Assembly (NCBI RefSeq): GCF_019320115.1
Contig: NC_089587.1
Span: forward strand, 83,325,603 to 83,389,602
Source: Miscanthus floridulus
Lineage: Eukaryota; Streptophyta; Magnoliopsida; Poales; Poaceae
DNA: 64,000 nucleotides
Direction of reading: 5' to 3'
Of this stretch, positions 11,882-22,589 are shown one piece after another. A program made the translations under genes and the position numbers. Under the pieces are notes generated by a model. The model searched no databases, was not told the DNA's origin, and worked only from the letters and a program-made list of their open reading frames with translations. Position 1 is the first letter of the stretch, and each line of letters begins with the position of its first letter.

Positions 11882-12865
11882 TTAGAGTGATCGAGGCTGG
11901 GTATTCTTGTTGTAGTGGCGTCTTAAACCTTGGAGGTATCTGGTTGATTGAAGGGTAGCGTTTACTCTGACTTCTTCTGTACTATTGAGTTCTAATTTTC
12001 GGGTGTGTTCTGCTTCTCCTTCATCATATTGTTCTATCCTTGGTAATGTCCAGATCAAGTCGGCAGGTAGTACGGCTTTTGATCCATAAACTAGGAAGAA
12101 AGGTGAATATCCGGTGGCTCTGCTTATTTGAGTTTGTAGCCTCCATACTACTTTGGGTAATTCTTCAATCCATTTGGATCCATAGTCCACTAGTTCTTCA
12201 TACAATCTTGGTTTTAATCCGGCTAGTATGACTCCATTAGCCCTTTCTACCTGTCCATTGGCTTCTGGATGTGCGACTGATGCGTAATCTATGCTGAAGC
12301 CGTAATCCTGTGCCCAACTTTAGAATTTCATAGCTGTAAAGGGAGAACTCAAATCTGTGGTGATTTGATTGGGCATGCCAAAATGGTGCATAATGTCTTG
12401 AATGAACTCGACTATTTTGGCTGCGCTGTATTTTGCAAGTGGTTTGTATTCAATCCACTTGGTGAACTTGTTAATTGCTACAAAGATATACTCAAAACCG
12501 CCCTTTGCTTTCTTGAGAGGTCCTACTTGATCTAGCCCCCAGCAGGAGAAAGGCCAAGCGGGTGGGATGCAGATGAGATTGTGAGCTGGTACATGAGCTT
12601 GTCTTGCGAACATTTGACAACCTTTGCATTTTCTGATGAGTTCTTTTGTGTCTTTTAAAGCGGTTGGCCAGTAGAATCCGGTGCAGAATGCTTTGCCGAC
12701 TAGTGTTCTTGAAGCGGCATGATTTCTATAGCAACCTGAGTGTATTTCGTCTAAGATCTCTTTGCCTTTTTCAAACGAGACACATTTTAGGAGTACTCCC
12801 GATGATGCGGCTCTTCTATACAGCTTGTCCCCTACTAGGACATAGTTCTTGCTTCTGCGAACAAC
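11882..12865 (-). pseudogene. Integrase of element A (decayed)
   Basis: Minus-strand integrase remains. The core piece at 12613-12320 contains WGLDQVGPLKKAKGGFEYIF and ITTDLSSPF, carrying the first two catalytic aspartates; the usual DNG-type context after the second is altered. The third-acidic region and GYSPFFLVYG lie at about 12300-11882. An in-frame stop follows the MKF at 12320. In the family this enzyme joins element DNA to the host genome. Confidence 0.85.
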
Positions 12866-14670
12866 TCAGGTAGCCTCCGCTTTATCTGTCGGCAACTTAT
12901 TCTCTTTGATGTAATCGATAAAAACCTGGGTCCATGAGGTGGTGATTACCAAAATATGGGTGCTATTAGCTGGGAGTTCAGGGGTTATCTCATCGGGTTG
13001 TTTGATAGAGGGAGCTGATAACTCCTCTATGAATACACCGGGTGGGACCTTCTCCCTGTCCAATCTGAACTTGGCGAGGATGTCTGCTGCAATATTAGAA
13101 TCGCGCAGGACATGTAGAATTTCTAATCCTAGAAAATGTTTTTTGAGTTTTCGTATTTTAGCACAGTAAGCGCCCATGTTTTCTTTGGTGCAGTTCCAAT
13201 CTTTGTTTACTTGGTTGACGACTACTGCCAAATCACCATATACAAGTAATCGCTTGATTCCAAGGGTAATTGCCACTCGAAGCCCGTGGATGAGGGCTTC
13301 GTATTCTGCTTCATTATTTGTAGCTTGCCATAATATCTGAAGGACATACTTGAGTTGTTTTCCATCTAGAGAGATGAAGAGAACGCCTGCACCGGCTCCA
13401 CCTAGCTTAAGTGATCCATCAAAGTACATCTTCCAATGATCAAGGATGGTATTTGACATAGGTTGTTGAATTTCTGTCCACTCGGCAACAAAATTGGCAA
13501 GGGCTTGAGATTTAATTGCCTTCCGTGGGGTGAAATCGATATTGAGAGCACCAAGTTTAACTGCCCACTTAGATATACGCCCTGTTGCATCTCTATTGTG
13601 TAGGATGTCTCCGAGTGGGAAATCTATCACCACGATAATCTTGTGGCTTTCAAAATAGTGGCGAAGCTTGCGTGAAGTGATCAGGAGGGCGTAGAGTAGT
13701 TTTTGCACATGTGGGTACCAGATTTTTTATTCTGATAGTACTTCGTTGATGTAGTATATGGGGCGTTGTACTTTATATACGCGCCCTTCTTCTTCTCTTT
13801 CTACGACTATAGTTGTGCTGATCACAGTAGAAGTTGCCACAATGTACAGCATCATGTCTTCGTATTTCTTTGGAGGTGTGAGAACGGGCGAGGAGGTGAG
13901 GTATGCCTTAAGTCTTTTGAAAGCTTCGTTGGCTTCTTCTGTCCACTCGAACTTGTTTGTCTTCTTTAGTAGTTTAAAGAAAGGTAACCCTTTTTTGCCA
14001 AGTCTTGATATGAAACGATTGAGTGCCGCCATGCATCCTGTTAGTTTCTACACATCTTTGACACTTTGAGGAGGGCCCATCTCTATTATGGCTCGAATTT
14101 GCTTAGCGCTGGCTTTGATTCAACGATGACTGACCAAGAATCTGAGTAGTTGTCCTGAAGGAACTCCGAATACACACTTGTTTGGGTTCAATTTCCACCT
14201 CCACCTTTTTAGGTTTTTGAAGGTTTGCTTTAAGTCTTCAATTAGTGTGTCCGAGTTCTTTGTTTTTACTACTACATCATCTACGTATGCCTCTATGTTT
14301 TCTCTGATCTAATCACCAAGGCATGTCTAGATAGCTCTTTGGTATGTGGCATCAGCATTCTTGAGTCCAAACGACATGGTCTTGTAGCAGTAGGCACCGA
14401 ACGGAGTGATGAAAGATGTCTTGCTCTGGTCTTGTTCCTTTAATGCGATTTGGTGATATCCTGAATAACAATCAAGAAAGGATAATAGGGTAGATCCTAC
14501 TGTTGAATCAACTATCTGATCAATGCATGGTAGCCCGAATGGATCTTTCGGGTAGTGTTTGTTGAGATCTGTGTAGTCGACGTACATACGACACTCGTCC
14601 GTATTCTTTTTTTTTGTACTAGAACTAGGTTTGCTAGCCAATCTGGATGAAGGATTTTTCTGATGAATCC
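12866..14670 (-). pseudogene. Reverse transcriptase and two RNase H domains of element A (decayed)
   Basis: RT fingers and palm lie at 14641-14327 (CRMYVDYTDLNKHYPKD, SFLDCYSGYHQI), with YVDD encoded near 14272-14289. The thumb and first RNase H are at 14032-13708 (FKRLKAYLTSSPVLTPPK). The long frame 13708-12866 continues the connection and then a second RNase H: YFDGSLKLGGAGAGV, NNEAEYEALIHGL, and GDLAVVV where GDS is usual. The dual RNase H identifies the Tat lineage. The substituted serine and several stops between blocks show it is inactive. Confidence 0.9.
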
Positions 14671-14874
14671 GGCTGCCATTAGCTTTGTGATTTCTTTTTT
14701 AATTGTTGCCTTCTTGTCGGGTGAGAATCGTCATAGCCGTTGCTTCACAGGCTTGGAGCCTTCATTGATATTGATTCTGTGCTCAGCCAACTCTCTTGGG
14801 ACACCTGGCATGTCGGCCGGCTTCCAAGCGAAGATATCTTTGTTGTCTCGAAGAAAGTTGGTGAGTGCGAGTTT

Positions 14875-15678
14875 CTATTTTGCCGAGAGGTGGGCGCTGA
14901 TGGTTGCCATCTTGGAGGGATCATCGGTGCCTAGGTCGATTTGCTTGACGTCGGCTTCTTTTGGTGGTGCGAGGATGCTGGGCTTTTTAGCCGGTATCTC
15001 TAGTTCTTCTTGGCTCATTTCTGCGGCAATAGTGGCTATTTTTTTTCTACCATTGGCGGTTTGTGCTTTGGCTGCAATTTGAATTGCCTGAACGTCGCAG
15101 TCAAAAGCACGCTTCAAATCACTTCAAAGCAAAAGGACACCGTTAGGCCCTGGCATCTTAAGCAATAGGTACGGGCAATGCGGTATCGCCATGAATTTTG
15201 CAAGTGCTAGGCGCCCGAGGATTGCGTGATATGATGAATTAAAGTCTGCAACTTCAAACTTGATGAACTCTGTTCGGTAGTTTGAGGGAGTTCCAAAAGT
15301 AACCGGTAGAGTGATTTGTCCAAGTGGTATGGCTGCCTTGCCGGGTACTATCCCATAAAAAGGGGTGCTCGTTGGTGTAATTATCCCGGCGAGTTGTAGT
15401 CCCATCTTCCTTAGCATTTATGAAAAAATGATGTTGAGTCCGGCTCCCCCATCAATTAGTACTTTTGTGATAGTCATACCGACGATAGTTGGATCTAGAA
15501 CCTGTGGGTAATGGCCTGTGTTTTCTACGTTAGTCCATTGGTCTTCTCTTGAAAACTGGATTGGATGCTGTGACCAATTGAGATATCTTGGAGTAGCCGG
15601 TTCTGCTGCCATGATGGTTCGTAGAGCTAGCTTTTCTTGATGTTTACTTCTAGAATCTAGGGCCCCAACGAAGATCAC
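14875..15678 (-). pseudogene. Aspartic protease region of element A (decayed)
   Basis: Minus-strand frame with the protease motif LIDGGAGLNIIFS, where the active-site D-S/T-G has become D-G-G. An in-frame stop follows at 15418-15420 and the frame continues as LGRLALAKF, the usual second protease motif region. A linker rich in K and E follows and reaches 14875. In the family the enzyme cuts the Gag-Pol polyprotein. Confidence 0.75.
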
Positions 15679-16008
15679 TGCTACTGTCCCCTTGGATTTT
15701 TGGAATCCCTTGTCTTCGTGGTTGTCTTTATCTTTTTTCTAATTGTCTTCTTTAGTGTTTACCTTATTATCTTTTCTTGTGTATCGATCGTTGAAGGTGT
15801 AGCAATTTCTGATGGTGTGATTTCCTTTAGGGTGCCAGATGCAATGCATGTTTTCAATGTCGTCATACCTTCTGGGTTTGGAAAACTTCCTTGATTTGTC
15901 AGCCACCACTACGGTGTTGTCTGGTCCACATTTTCTTTCCTGATGTCTGATGTTTCGAGGATTTCGCTTATCTAGGTTGTCTTGGTTGTTTCTATCTGGG
16001 AACCTTTC

Positions 16009-17899
16009 TCATGTCTTCTCCTCTGCAGTAATCATCTTTTCTATTGTATGTCTGAATTCTTCATTGTTTCTCGGGTTTTCTTTGCAGAAGATTCGAAATT
16101 GCCACCTAGCCATAATTCCGTGAGAGAAAGCTTCGATTACTTCTCGTTCGGTGATGTCATGTACTTGAGCACGTAGTTCGTCAAATCGTCGATAGTAATT
16201 TCTAAGACTTTTGCCTCCTTTCTGCTTGAGTCCTTTTAATTCTGCGTGGGTGATGGGGTGCGTAATGATACCTGCGAAATTTTCACAGAAAACTCTTTGC
16301 AAGTCCTCCCAATTTCTGATTGACCCTGTATTTAATTTGTCAAACCATTGGAGGGGCATGGTTTCTAGGGCCATGGAAAAAAAATAAGGCCTTGATATTG
16401 TCGTCTCCTCCAGCTAGTTCAATCGACTGCGAGTAAATCCTGAGCCACTATCTTGGTTCGGTCTTGCCATCATATTTAGAGTGGTTGGATGGCTTGAACT
16501 TGTGAGGTAGTTGTATTGAAGCAAGTCTGTTTGCAAAACAGGGGAATCTATCGTGCGTTCTGGCTTCTGTGTATTCTGATTTGGCACCTCCTTCTAGCTA
16601 ACTGTTGTCTTGGTGAGAGTAGTTCTGCGGGGCTGTCTAAATAGGTACTTTGCTTCTGGTCTTTCTTGGTTGTTCGACTCGATAGTTTTAACTATGGTCC
16701 CTTCTACTTTCTCTGTTGTGACTTCCACTTGGTCCGAGTCTCTCAAAAGCAGACTTCCTTTGATTTTGATCTTCCTGCCCATGAGATGTTGACCTGGCAG
16801 GTAGTCTTGAGCGGGTCCCTCCGTCGTGTGCCCTTAGGGCTATTGACCGAAGAAGGTCCTAGAGCTATTCCTGTTTTTCATTAGGAAGTGATGTCGCTCC
16901 GAGTTCTTCTAGTGCTTCTCGGATCCTATTGTAGGGTGTATTCGCCAGGTGTCTTTCTTCAACTTCTTGTTCTGATTTTCTTCTATTGTACTTGGCCAGA
17001 TCTGACTCATATTTGACCTAAGCTTCCTTGCGCTGCCTAGCACGGCGTTGGCGTCCTTGTTTCAATTTGTTTCTTCTTTCTCTAGCTTGCTTTTGATTCT
17101 CGGTTTCACCATCGTGCCCCTAGATAAAGGGTGATATGTTGGACTCAGATTCATCCGATGACTTGATGTCAGGAGCTTCTAGGGGGACCAATGGTGATCG
17201 AGGATGGTGAACCATGAATACTTCTCGTGCGTGAATTGTTCTGTTATCGGCGTTGGTTTCCATACTGTCGGAGTTGTTGATAACTTTAGTAGAGGCTTCA
17301 AGGTCGCAGATCGAGTCTCCTTCTTGGTAGGGTAGAATTGCTGTTGTCATTGTGCCAACTAGTCGGGTACCGCTATCCTTAGGAACAGAACCTGGCCAGT
17401 GGACGATGCAGTCTTGAGATGTTATAGTTAATACGAGACCTTCCTGAGCTCCTTTCAGTGGCATTCTAAGCACCGGATCGAGGGATCCTTCGGGCCATGC
17501 CTGATAAGGTTTTGCCATGTTGTGGAGTCCGAACGGAAAAGGACCCGACTTCTTGAAAGGACTCTGAGTGTATTCTAAGCAGAATTCTTGATAGACCGAG
17601 GTCGCGTTCTGGAACCCTACCGGAAAAGAACTTGGTTTCTCGAAAGAACTCGGGTAAGACTCCATCTCGGATGCAGAGCCTGAGTTTGAGTCGGATGCGC
17701 AATGCCGCAAAATCTGAGTTGGATCAGACATCACTAGCTGCGCGAATCTTCCGGCAAGTTGATCAGTCATAGTCGCCGAAATAGAAAGGTCTTCATGGTG
17801 ATCCAAATCTTCGAGGAGACGGCTTTGGAGCTTGCCATTGTCGCCTACCTCGAAGATCCATGAACCGAAGATGAAGGTTGATCCCATCGAGAAGATCAT
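16009..17899 (-). pseudogene. Gag of element A (decayed)
   Basis: Reading starts near 17899, within 70 bp of the 5' LTR. A 259-residue N-terminal frame (17899-17120) is Ser- and Glu-rich with no domain I recognise. The Retrotrans_gag capsid domain lies at 16374-16009, with MPLQWFDKLNTGSIRNWEDL and LKGLKQKGGKSLRNYYRRFD. Stops and frame breaks between 17120 and 16375 separate the two. Gag builds the particle that packages element RNA. Confidence 0.8.
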
Positions 17900-17944
17900 G
17901 TTGTCGAGGTCCGTCGAGCTCTCGGATGCAAATTCACCAAAAGC

Positions 17945-17963
17945 CCCTACCTGGCGCGCTAGC
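17945..17963 (-). other. Primer-binding-like site of element A
   Basis: On the minus strand, just inside the 5' LTR, the sequence reads GGCGCGCCAGGTAGGGG after a few spacer bases. Element B has a very similar TTGGCACGCCAGATAGGGG in the same place, supporting a shared tRNA primer type. I did not assign the tRNA. Confidence 0.6.
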
Positions 17964-18347
17964 TATCGATGTTTCACCACCGATAGCCTGCCACAGGGGT
18001 ACCCGAGGTAGTTTGTTCGGGCTTCAGCGTATGCAGAACTCGACGGTAAACGCAAGAGGCTGTCGATTTATCCTGGATCGGCCCTCGATCGTGATCGAGT
18101 AATAGCCCTACGTCCAGTCGGCGTTAGCCTTTGCGTTGGATTGATTATCAAGTGTTGCGTTATCTCCGACTCCAGGAACTCCACTCTCCTTTATATAGTC
18201 AGGAGGCAAGAGTTCTAGTCGGTTTACAATGTAGAGTCCTAATAGGATTATTGGGTAGTATTACTACTAGGATTACATGAGAGGAATCCTAATCAAACTA
18301 GATCTCCTCTCTTCCTTGCGGTGTATCCCGTGGGTCCCGCATCGACA
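17964..18347 (-). repeat. 5' LTR of element A
   Basis: 384-bp LTR. It ends in TCGACA on + and begins TATCGA, an eroded form of TGTCGA seen in the partner. A TATATAAAG box on the minus strand (TTTATATAG on + near 18189-18197) fits a promoter firing into the minus-strand gag. The adjoining primer-binding-like sequence identifies it as the 5' copy. Confidence 0.9.
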
Positions 18348-19269
18348 AATGGGTAAACCTAGAACGAACTCTTCATACGAGCTGGGCCAAAATCCTAACC
18401 CTAGAACAGACAACAGTGAGGGCAAAGAATCCGATGAAGACAAAACAACTCTGAAAGAACACGTGAGTGTGGGGGAGGGAGCGGCGGAGGCACCGACGCG
18501 TCGCCTCAGGGCCGGCCGCATGCAGCGCGGGGAGCCGGCCGCGTCGCCCGCTGCCGCATCGGGAGGGAAGAGGAGAGAGAGGAAGGGGAGGGAGAAACGG
18601 AGGGAGAGGCGGGCGAGGGAGGGTGGGAGGAGGAGGAGGGCGAGCGCCGCTGCCGCGCCCCGCACGCGCCTGGCGCCGTCGCCGCTGTCCGCGTCGGGAG
18701 GAAGCGCGAGAGTGAGTGAAGAAAGAGAGAGAGGAGGGGACGAGAAGAAGAATCGGGAAGCAGAAGTGGGAGCTATTGTATATATTTGATTCTTTAGATT
18801 ATGAGGATAAGCGGAGGAGAAGCCAGAGAAGCTAACCAGAAGCCGGAGAAGCAGCTGCCGGCGAGAATCCGCTCTAGGACATCTGGGCCGTCCAACGGCA
18901 CATCAGACAATCAGGAGAATTCGGAGCGACGTGGACGTGGTGGTTGGCGGCCAAACCAAACTGCTTTGATATATAGAGATTTGTGTGGCTGGCCATTCCG
19001 CTGGGATATACAGATCCCTTCTAGACTCGTGATAACACACACATAGATTCATGGCTAGCCATGTGCTCCTCTCGCAAGGTTGCTCCTCTAGCTCCATGTT
19101 CATCTGCCTCCTCTGAATCTTCTCGCCAAGGCTGTGCCAGACAGACCCGTCGCCCTACAAATAAACTGATGCACATCATCAGAAGCTCAGACACCCAGTC
19201 TCGCACAAAGCATTGAGTACGTGGTTGCAACATTGCCAAGCGCGTATCCATCAACACAGCTTGCGTGCA
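18348..19269. other. Right flank of element A; GC-rich, no gene recognised
   Basis: The sequence after the LTR is host flank. It includes a very GC- and purine-rich block (18460-18730) with long open frames on both strands that lack domains. GATATATAGAG near 18968 is a possible TATA box for the relic at 19270. No transcript structure is evident. Confidence 0.4.
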
Positions 19270-20388
19270 ATGGGCGCCGCTCCTCGCGCTCGCCGTCGTT
19301 CTGCTCCTTGCCGCCGCCATGACCGTCGGCGGCCACGAGCACGCGCTCACGCACCTGGCTGATGATGATCCCACTGCTGATCGAGCGACCGCACAAAAGC
19401 GTTGGTGAGTAATAACCTGACCTCCTTCAGTTCTCTACCACCTGATGAGCTATCACATCCATCTGTTTGTCTCGCCGTGGGCTGCTAACATGTACGCGCG
19501 TGCCATGGCAGTTACCCCTAGGACACAGCAGCAGCTGAAGAAGTTCTTCAAGAACCACGCGTCGGACATGGCCGATCTCCTCCCTAGCCAGGGGCAGCAG
19601 GGCGGCGGCAGCTACGATGACGATCAGAGCGAGCCGGGCAGTGGCCGGCAGGGCAGCAAACTGGGCGACGGGAGGAACGGCGGTGGGCAGAGTCGGCATG
19701 CCCCGGCCACCCACTCCAGCACGTACCTGTACTGCTACCAAGTGGGCACGCCCCCACAGAGCGTGACCGGCGTCCTGGACATCTCCAGCGACCTCGTGTG
19801 GACGCAGTGCGACTTGTGCGCCACCTGCGGCGGCGTCACACCGGCCACGCCCTTCTACGACTCGACGCTGTCGACCACGATGGCGGTGGTGCAGTGCACG
19901 AGCGACACGTGCCAGAAGTTCGCCTCGCAGAACTGCAGCGCGGACGTCTCCCGGTGCGGCTACAACATCTACATGTACAGCAGAGGCGGCACCAGCGAGG
20001 CCAACAGGCCCAACACCACCGGGTACCTCGCCACCGAGTCCTTCACGTTCGGCGCGACCCGCGTGGACGACGTCGTCTTCGGGTGCGGCCACGACAGCGT
20101 GGGCGACTTGGGCGGCGCGTCCGGCGTGATCGGCCTCGTCAGGGGCCCCCTCTCACTGGTGTCGCATCTCGGGCGCTTCTCCTACTACCTCCACCCCAAC
20201 GACAACAGCTCCGGCGGTGACACCCCGAGCTACTTCGTCCACTTTGGCGACGACGCCACGCCGCAGACCAAGCGCGCCTTGACCACCCCGCTACTGGCCA
20301 GCGATGACTACCCCAACTCCTACTTCGTCGGGCTGAATGGCATACAGGTCGACGGCAAGGACCTCATCATCGCCCTACAGTACAAATG
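19270..20388 (+). pseudogene. Truncated A1 aspartic protease (nepenthesin-like) relic with signal-peptide exon
   Basis: Exon 1 (19270-19404) matches the signal-peptide exon of the next gene. Its ATG is out of frame with the hydrophobic run APLLALAVVLLLAAA, and a further 7-bp change near the exon end shifts the frame again. The intron is 19405-19511 (GTGAGT...CCATGGCAG). Exon 2 (19512-20388) encodes TPPQSVTGVLDISSDLVWTQ, where the catalytic DTGS of family A1 reads DISS, followed by the cysteine-rich nepenthesin insert, FGCGH and GVIGLVRGPLSLVS. It stops right after YFVGLNGIQVDGKDL, before the second catalytic aspartate, so about half the enzyme is missing. Family members are secreted or vacuolar proteases. 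This copy is inactive. Confidence 0.88.
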
Positions 20389-20472
20389 AACACAGCACGT
20401 CATCGTCAGAAACAACTCCACGCCAGTCGCACAAGCATCGCGTATGTACGTGGTTGCAATTGCAACATGCTA

Positions 20473-20567
20473 TGTTCGCTTCGCTGAAAAGACAGGCTGA
20501 AAAGCACTGTTCGTTGATTTATTACGAGAGAAAAACATCGTTCCTTCGCTGAGAAAGTACGGCTCAC
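20473..20567. mobile_element. Small MITE remnant upstream of the secreted-protein gene
   Basis: The segment starts TGTTCGCTT and contains GCTGAAAAGCACTGTTCG, GAGAGAAAAACA and AAGTACGGCT, features of a short non-coding element common in grasses. It is absent from the matching position of the upstream duplicate (around 19240), which supports insertion after the duplication. Its 3' terminal repeat is eroded. Confidence 0.6.
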
Positions 20568-20628
20568 GAGTCACGAGACAAGCTACCAAGCGCATCGTAT
20601 CCGCTAATAACAGCTTGCGTTGCGCGCA

Positions 20629-21012
20629 ATGGGCGCCTGCAGGATGCTGCTCCTCATGCTCACCGTCGTTGTTTTGATTCTCGCCACCGCCGGCGCCAAG
20701 CTCCCCGTGACTGCCGTCGGCGGCCACGAGCACGCGCTCGCTGATCCCACTGCTGAGCGGCACAAAAGCGTTGGTGAGTAATAACCTGACCTTCCTTCAG
20801 TTCTCTGCCACCTGATGATCGAGCTATCACATCGATCTGTTTGTCTCGTCGTGGGCTGCGCTAACACGTACGCGCGTGCCATGGCAGCTTCCGGAGCCGG
20901 AGCCTCCGCCGCCGGCGCCGTGGAAGACGACAAGGCGTACATCGTCGGGCGGCCTCTGTTCAAGGTTCCACCGAGCAGCCCGTGCCGTCGTGCCAAGTCC
21001 GCGCGCTGCTGA
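20629..21012 (+). CDS. Candidate 89-aa secreted protein, two exons
   Basis: Exon 1 (20629-20773) and exon 2 (20888-21012) join across GTGAGT...CCATGGCAG in phase 1 to give 270 nt. Residues 1-22 are a clear signal peptide (MLLLMLTVVVLILATAGA) with likely cleavage near residue 22. The mature part contains VGGHEHAL, a small Gly/Ala/Ser run, DDKAYIVGRPLFKVPPSSPC and a basic tail ending C with two cysteines overall. Exon 1 and the intron are a near copy of those of the protease relic 1.3 kb upstream, but exon 2 is unrelated to it. I recognise no family. It may be a small secreted peptide or a chance fusion left by the duplication. The gene runs tail-to-tail with the ATL gene. Confidence 0.5.
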
Positions 21013-21216
21013 AAGGATTTGGATCGACCTCCTGTCTGTCACTCAGCATATTTGCCTGGACTGCACGCCGGCCGATGAGAATTCATTAGTTCTCTCAAAT
21101 TAATAGTATATATACAAATCCACTTGCTCTAAATTTGCCGCCGCGCAGCGCCTAAAAGAGAATTCCTAACTTTTTACTGGGACCAGGATAGTGTACAGTG
21201 AGCTTAAAATGCCACG

Positions 21217-22377
21217 TCAAACATGGGCGCCAAGAGAGCAAGCTCCGCCGTCGCACTGCTCCACGGCCTTGCCGTCGTCGCCGGCGAACTTGGCACCCTT
21301 GGCTGGCGCGTCGGCATCACCGCGCCGTGCGGAGCCCCACACTGGCAGCCTCGCGGAGAAGGTGCGCGCCAGGAGGGACATATTGGGCCACTGGCCGGAG
21401 TTGCCGAGCCGGACGCTCCTTCCAGCGCGGCGCGTGGTCGTCCCGTCACCATCACCACCCGTCTGGACGCTCGCAGACCGCCGAAGGTTGCCCGCCGCGA
21501 CGGCTTCCCGGAGAAGGTGGTCGGGCAGCCTCAGCGTGTAGCGCTCCGAGTCCGAGGTGGAACTGGAAGAAGGCGAGTGCGACGGCGCGACGAGCGAGTG
21601 CCCCGTGGTGTGCGAGCGCGGGAACTGCGAGGGGCGCCGGCCCGACTTGCTTCGCAGCGCGCGCTTCACGCTGCCAATCCGCATCAGCTCGGCGGTCTCC
21701 TCCCTCCTGACCCTCTGGTCCTCTGTCTCTGTCTCCCCGGAAGCGGCAGCGGCAGCGGCGTCGGCTTGGTCCGGCGGCGCTACAGGGACGACAGGCGGGA
21801 TGACTTCCGTGGCCGGAACAGCAGCCAACGCGGCGGGGTCGAGGACGGCGCGGCAGACGGGGCACGTGACGTGCGACGCGAGCCAGGCGTCGATGCAGTC
21901 GGTGTGGAACGCGTGGGCGCACCTGGGCAGGAGCCGGAGCGTGTCGTCGTCGTCGAACTCGGTGAGGCAGACGGCGCACTCGAGCGCAGCGCCATTGCCT
22001 GCCTCCTTATGCGCCCTGACGTCGGCGTAGGCCATGGTCGGGAAGGAGTCGAGCACGGCCCGGTCGAGGCCGCGCATCCTCCTGGACGCGTAGGCGATCC
22101 CGGTCCCGACCCGCCCCAGCCCCACAGGGTACTCGTCGTCGTCGTCGGGCCCGCCAAGCGGGGGGCCCGCGCATCGGCGGAGGTAGATGGAGAAGAAGCC
22201 GAGCAGGAAGAAGGTGGTGACGAGCACGACCATGACGATCGCCATGGACGGGTTGAAGTTCTTGGGGTTAAAGTAGTCCGGCCCTTTGCCCGGCTGCGCC
22301 GTCACGGAGTCCACGGCGGCGCCGGCGAGAGCCACCGCGGCGAGAAGGAGGAGACGGCGGTCATTGATCGGGCCCAT
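21217..22377 (-). CDS. ATL-family RING-H2 E3 ubiquitin ligase, 386 aa
   Basis: Single-exon gene, typical of ATL ligases. Residues 1-27 form a signal peptide ending TAQ, and residues 44-66 a membrane segment ([20 protein letters not shown]). The GLD motif is at 103-105. The RING-H2 finger has C134, C137, C153, H155, H158, C161, C172 and C175 with canonical spacing and the diagnostic W before the last cysteines. The C terminus keeps [10 protein letters not shown] and [12 protein letters not shown], seen in ATL6/ATL31-type members, and the length fits them. The family transfers ubiquitin from E2 enzymes to targets at membranes, often in defence or carbon/nitrogen responses. The start is chosen at 22377 because the signal peptide begins there. 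The frame stays open 166 codons upstream but without any domain. Confidence 0.93.
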   Translation of the reverse strand: MGPINDRRLLLLAAVALAGAAVDSVTAQPGKGPDYFNPKNFNPSMAIVMVVLVTTFFLLGFFSIYLRRCAGPPLGGPDDDDEYPVGLGRVGTGIAYASRRMRGLDRAVLDSFPTMAYADVRAHKEAGNGAALECAVCLTEFDDDDTLRLLPRCAHAFHTDCIDAWLASHVTCPVCRAVLDPAALAAVPATEVIPPVVPVAPPDQADAAAAAASGETETEDQRVRREETAELMRIGSVKRALRSKSGRRPSQFPRSHTTGHSLVAPSHSPSSSSTSDSERYTLRLPDHLLREAVAAGNLRRSASVQTGGDGDGTTTRRAGRSVRLGNSGQWPNMSLLARTFSARLPVWGSARRGDADAPAKGAKFAGDDGKAVEQCDGGACSLGAHV

Positions 22378-22561
22378 GTAGCTAGCTATCTTTCTGGGGG
22401 CCTGAGCGGAGGTTGTGGGGGTGAGCAGTGGCCTCTGTCCTCTCGTCTCCTTTTTCCGGTGGGAGGGAGTATTAATGGAGAGTGGAGTGGAGAGCGACCG
22501 CGGGACTGCGACGACGGAAGGGAAACGGATAAAGGCCCCAGGGCGAAACACGATTTTGTAT

Positions 22562-22575
22562 TTGTATATATATTT
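22562..22575 (-). promoter_or_regulatory. Probable TATA box of the ATL gene
   Basis: An alternating TATATATA stretch (minus-strand AAATATATATACAAA) lies about 190 bp upstream of the ATL start. It implies a leader of roughly 150 bases. Assigned by position only. Confidence 0.5.
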
Positions 22576-22589
22576 ATTTAAGGAAATGG

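Larger units (their letters stand above)
5621..18347 (-). mobile_element. Element A: Tat-lineage Ty3/gypsy LTR retrotransposon, 12.7 kb
   Basis: Two LTRs of about 385 bp (5621-6005 and 17964-18347) bound the element. Flanks TATGG and AATGG agree at four of five bases and are the likely target duplication. Coding order on the minus strand is gag, protease, RT, RNase H, a second RNase H and integrase, which is gypsy order. The second RNase H (YFDGS, NNEAEYEAL) is the hallmark of the Tat/Retand lineage. A long 3' region holds three tandem-repeat families and an oppositely oriented accessory gene. The LTRs differ at roughly 27 of 385 aligned positions by hand count, mostly C/T or G/A transitions, so the insertion is not recent. 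All coding parts carry stops or frame breaks, so it cannot move by itself. Confidence 0.93.

Noticed and set aside
18277..18789. 170-codon + frame and 130-codon - frame in the GC-rich flank
   Set aside because: They overlap each other, have low complexity and no domain, and one begins inside the LTR of element A.
19427..20092. 221-codon minus-strand frame opposite the protease relic
   Set aside because: GC-rich shadow with arginine/alanine bias. The plus strand matches family A1.
21223..22581. 452-codon open frame on + across the ATL gene
   Set aside because: It is the antisense shadow of a GC-rich RING-H2 gene. It has no domain, while the minus strand holds a complete ATL protein.
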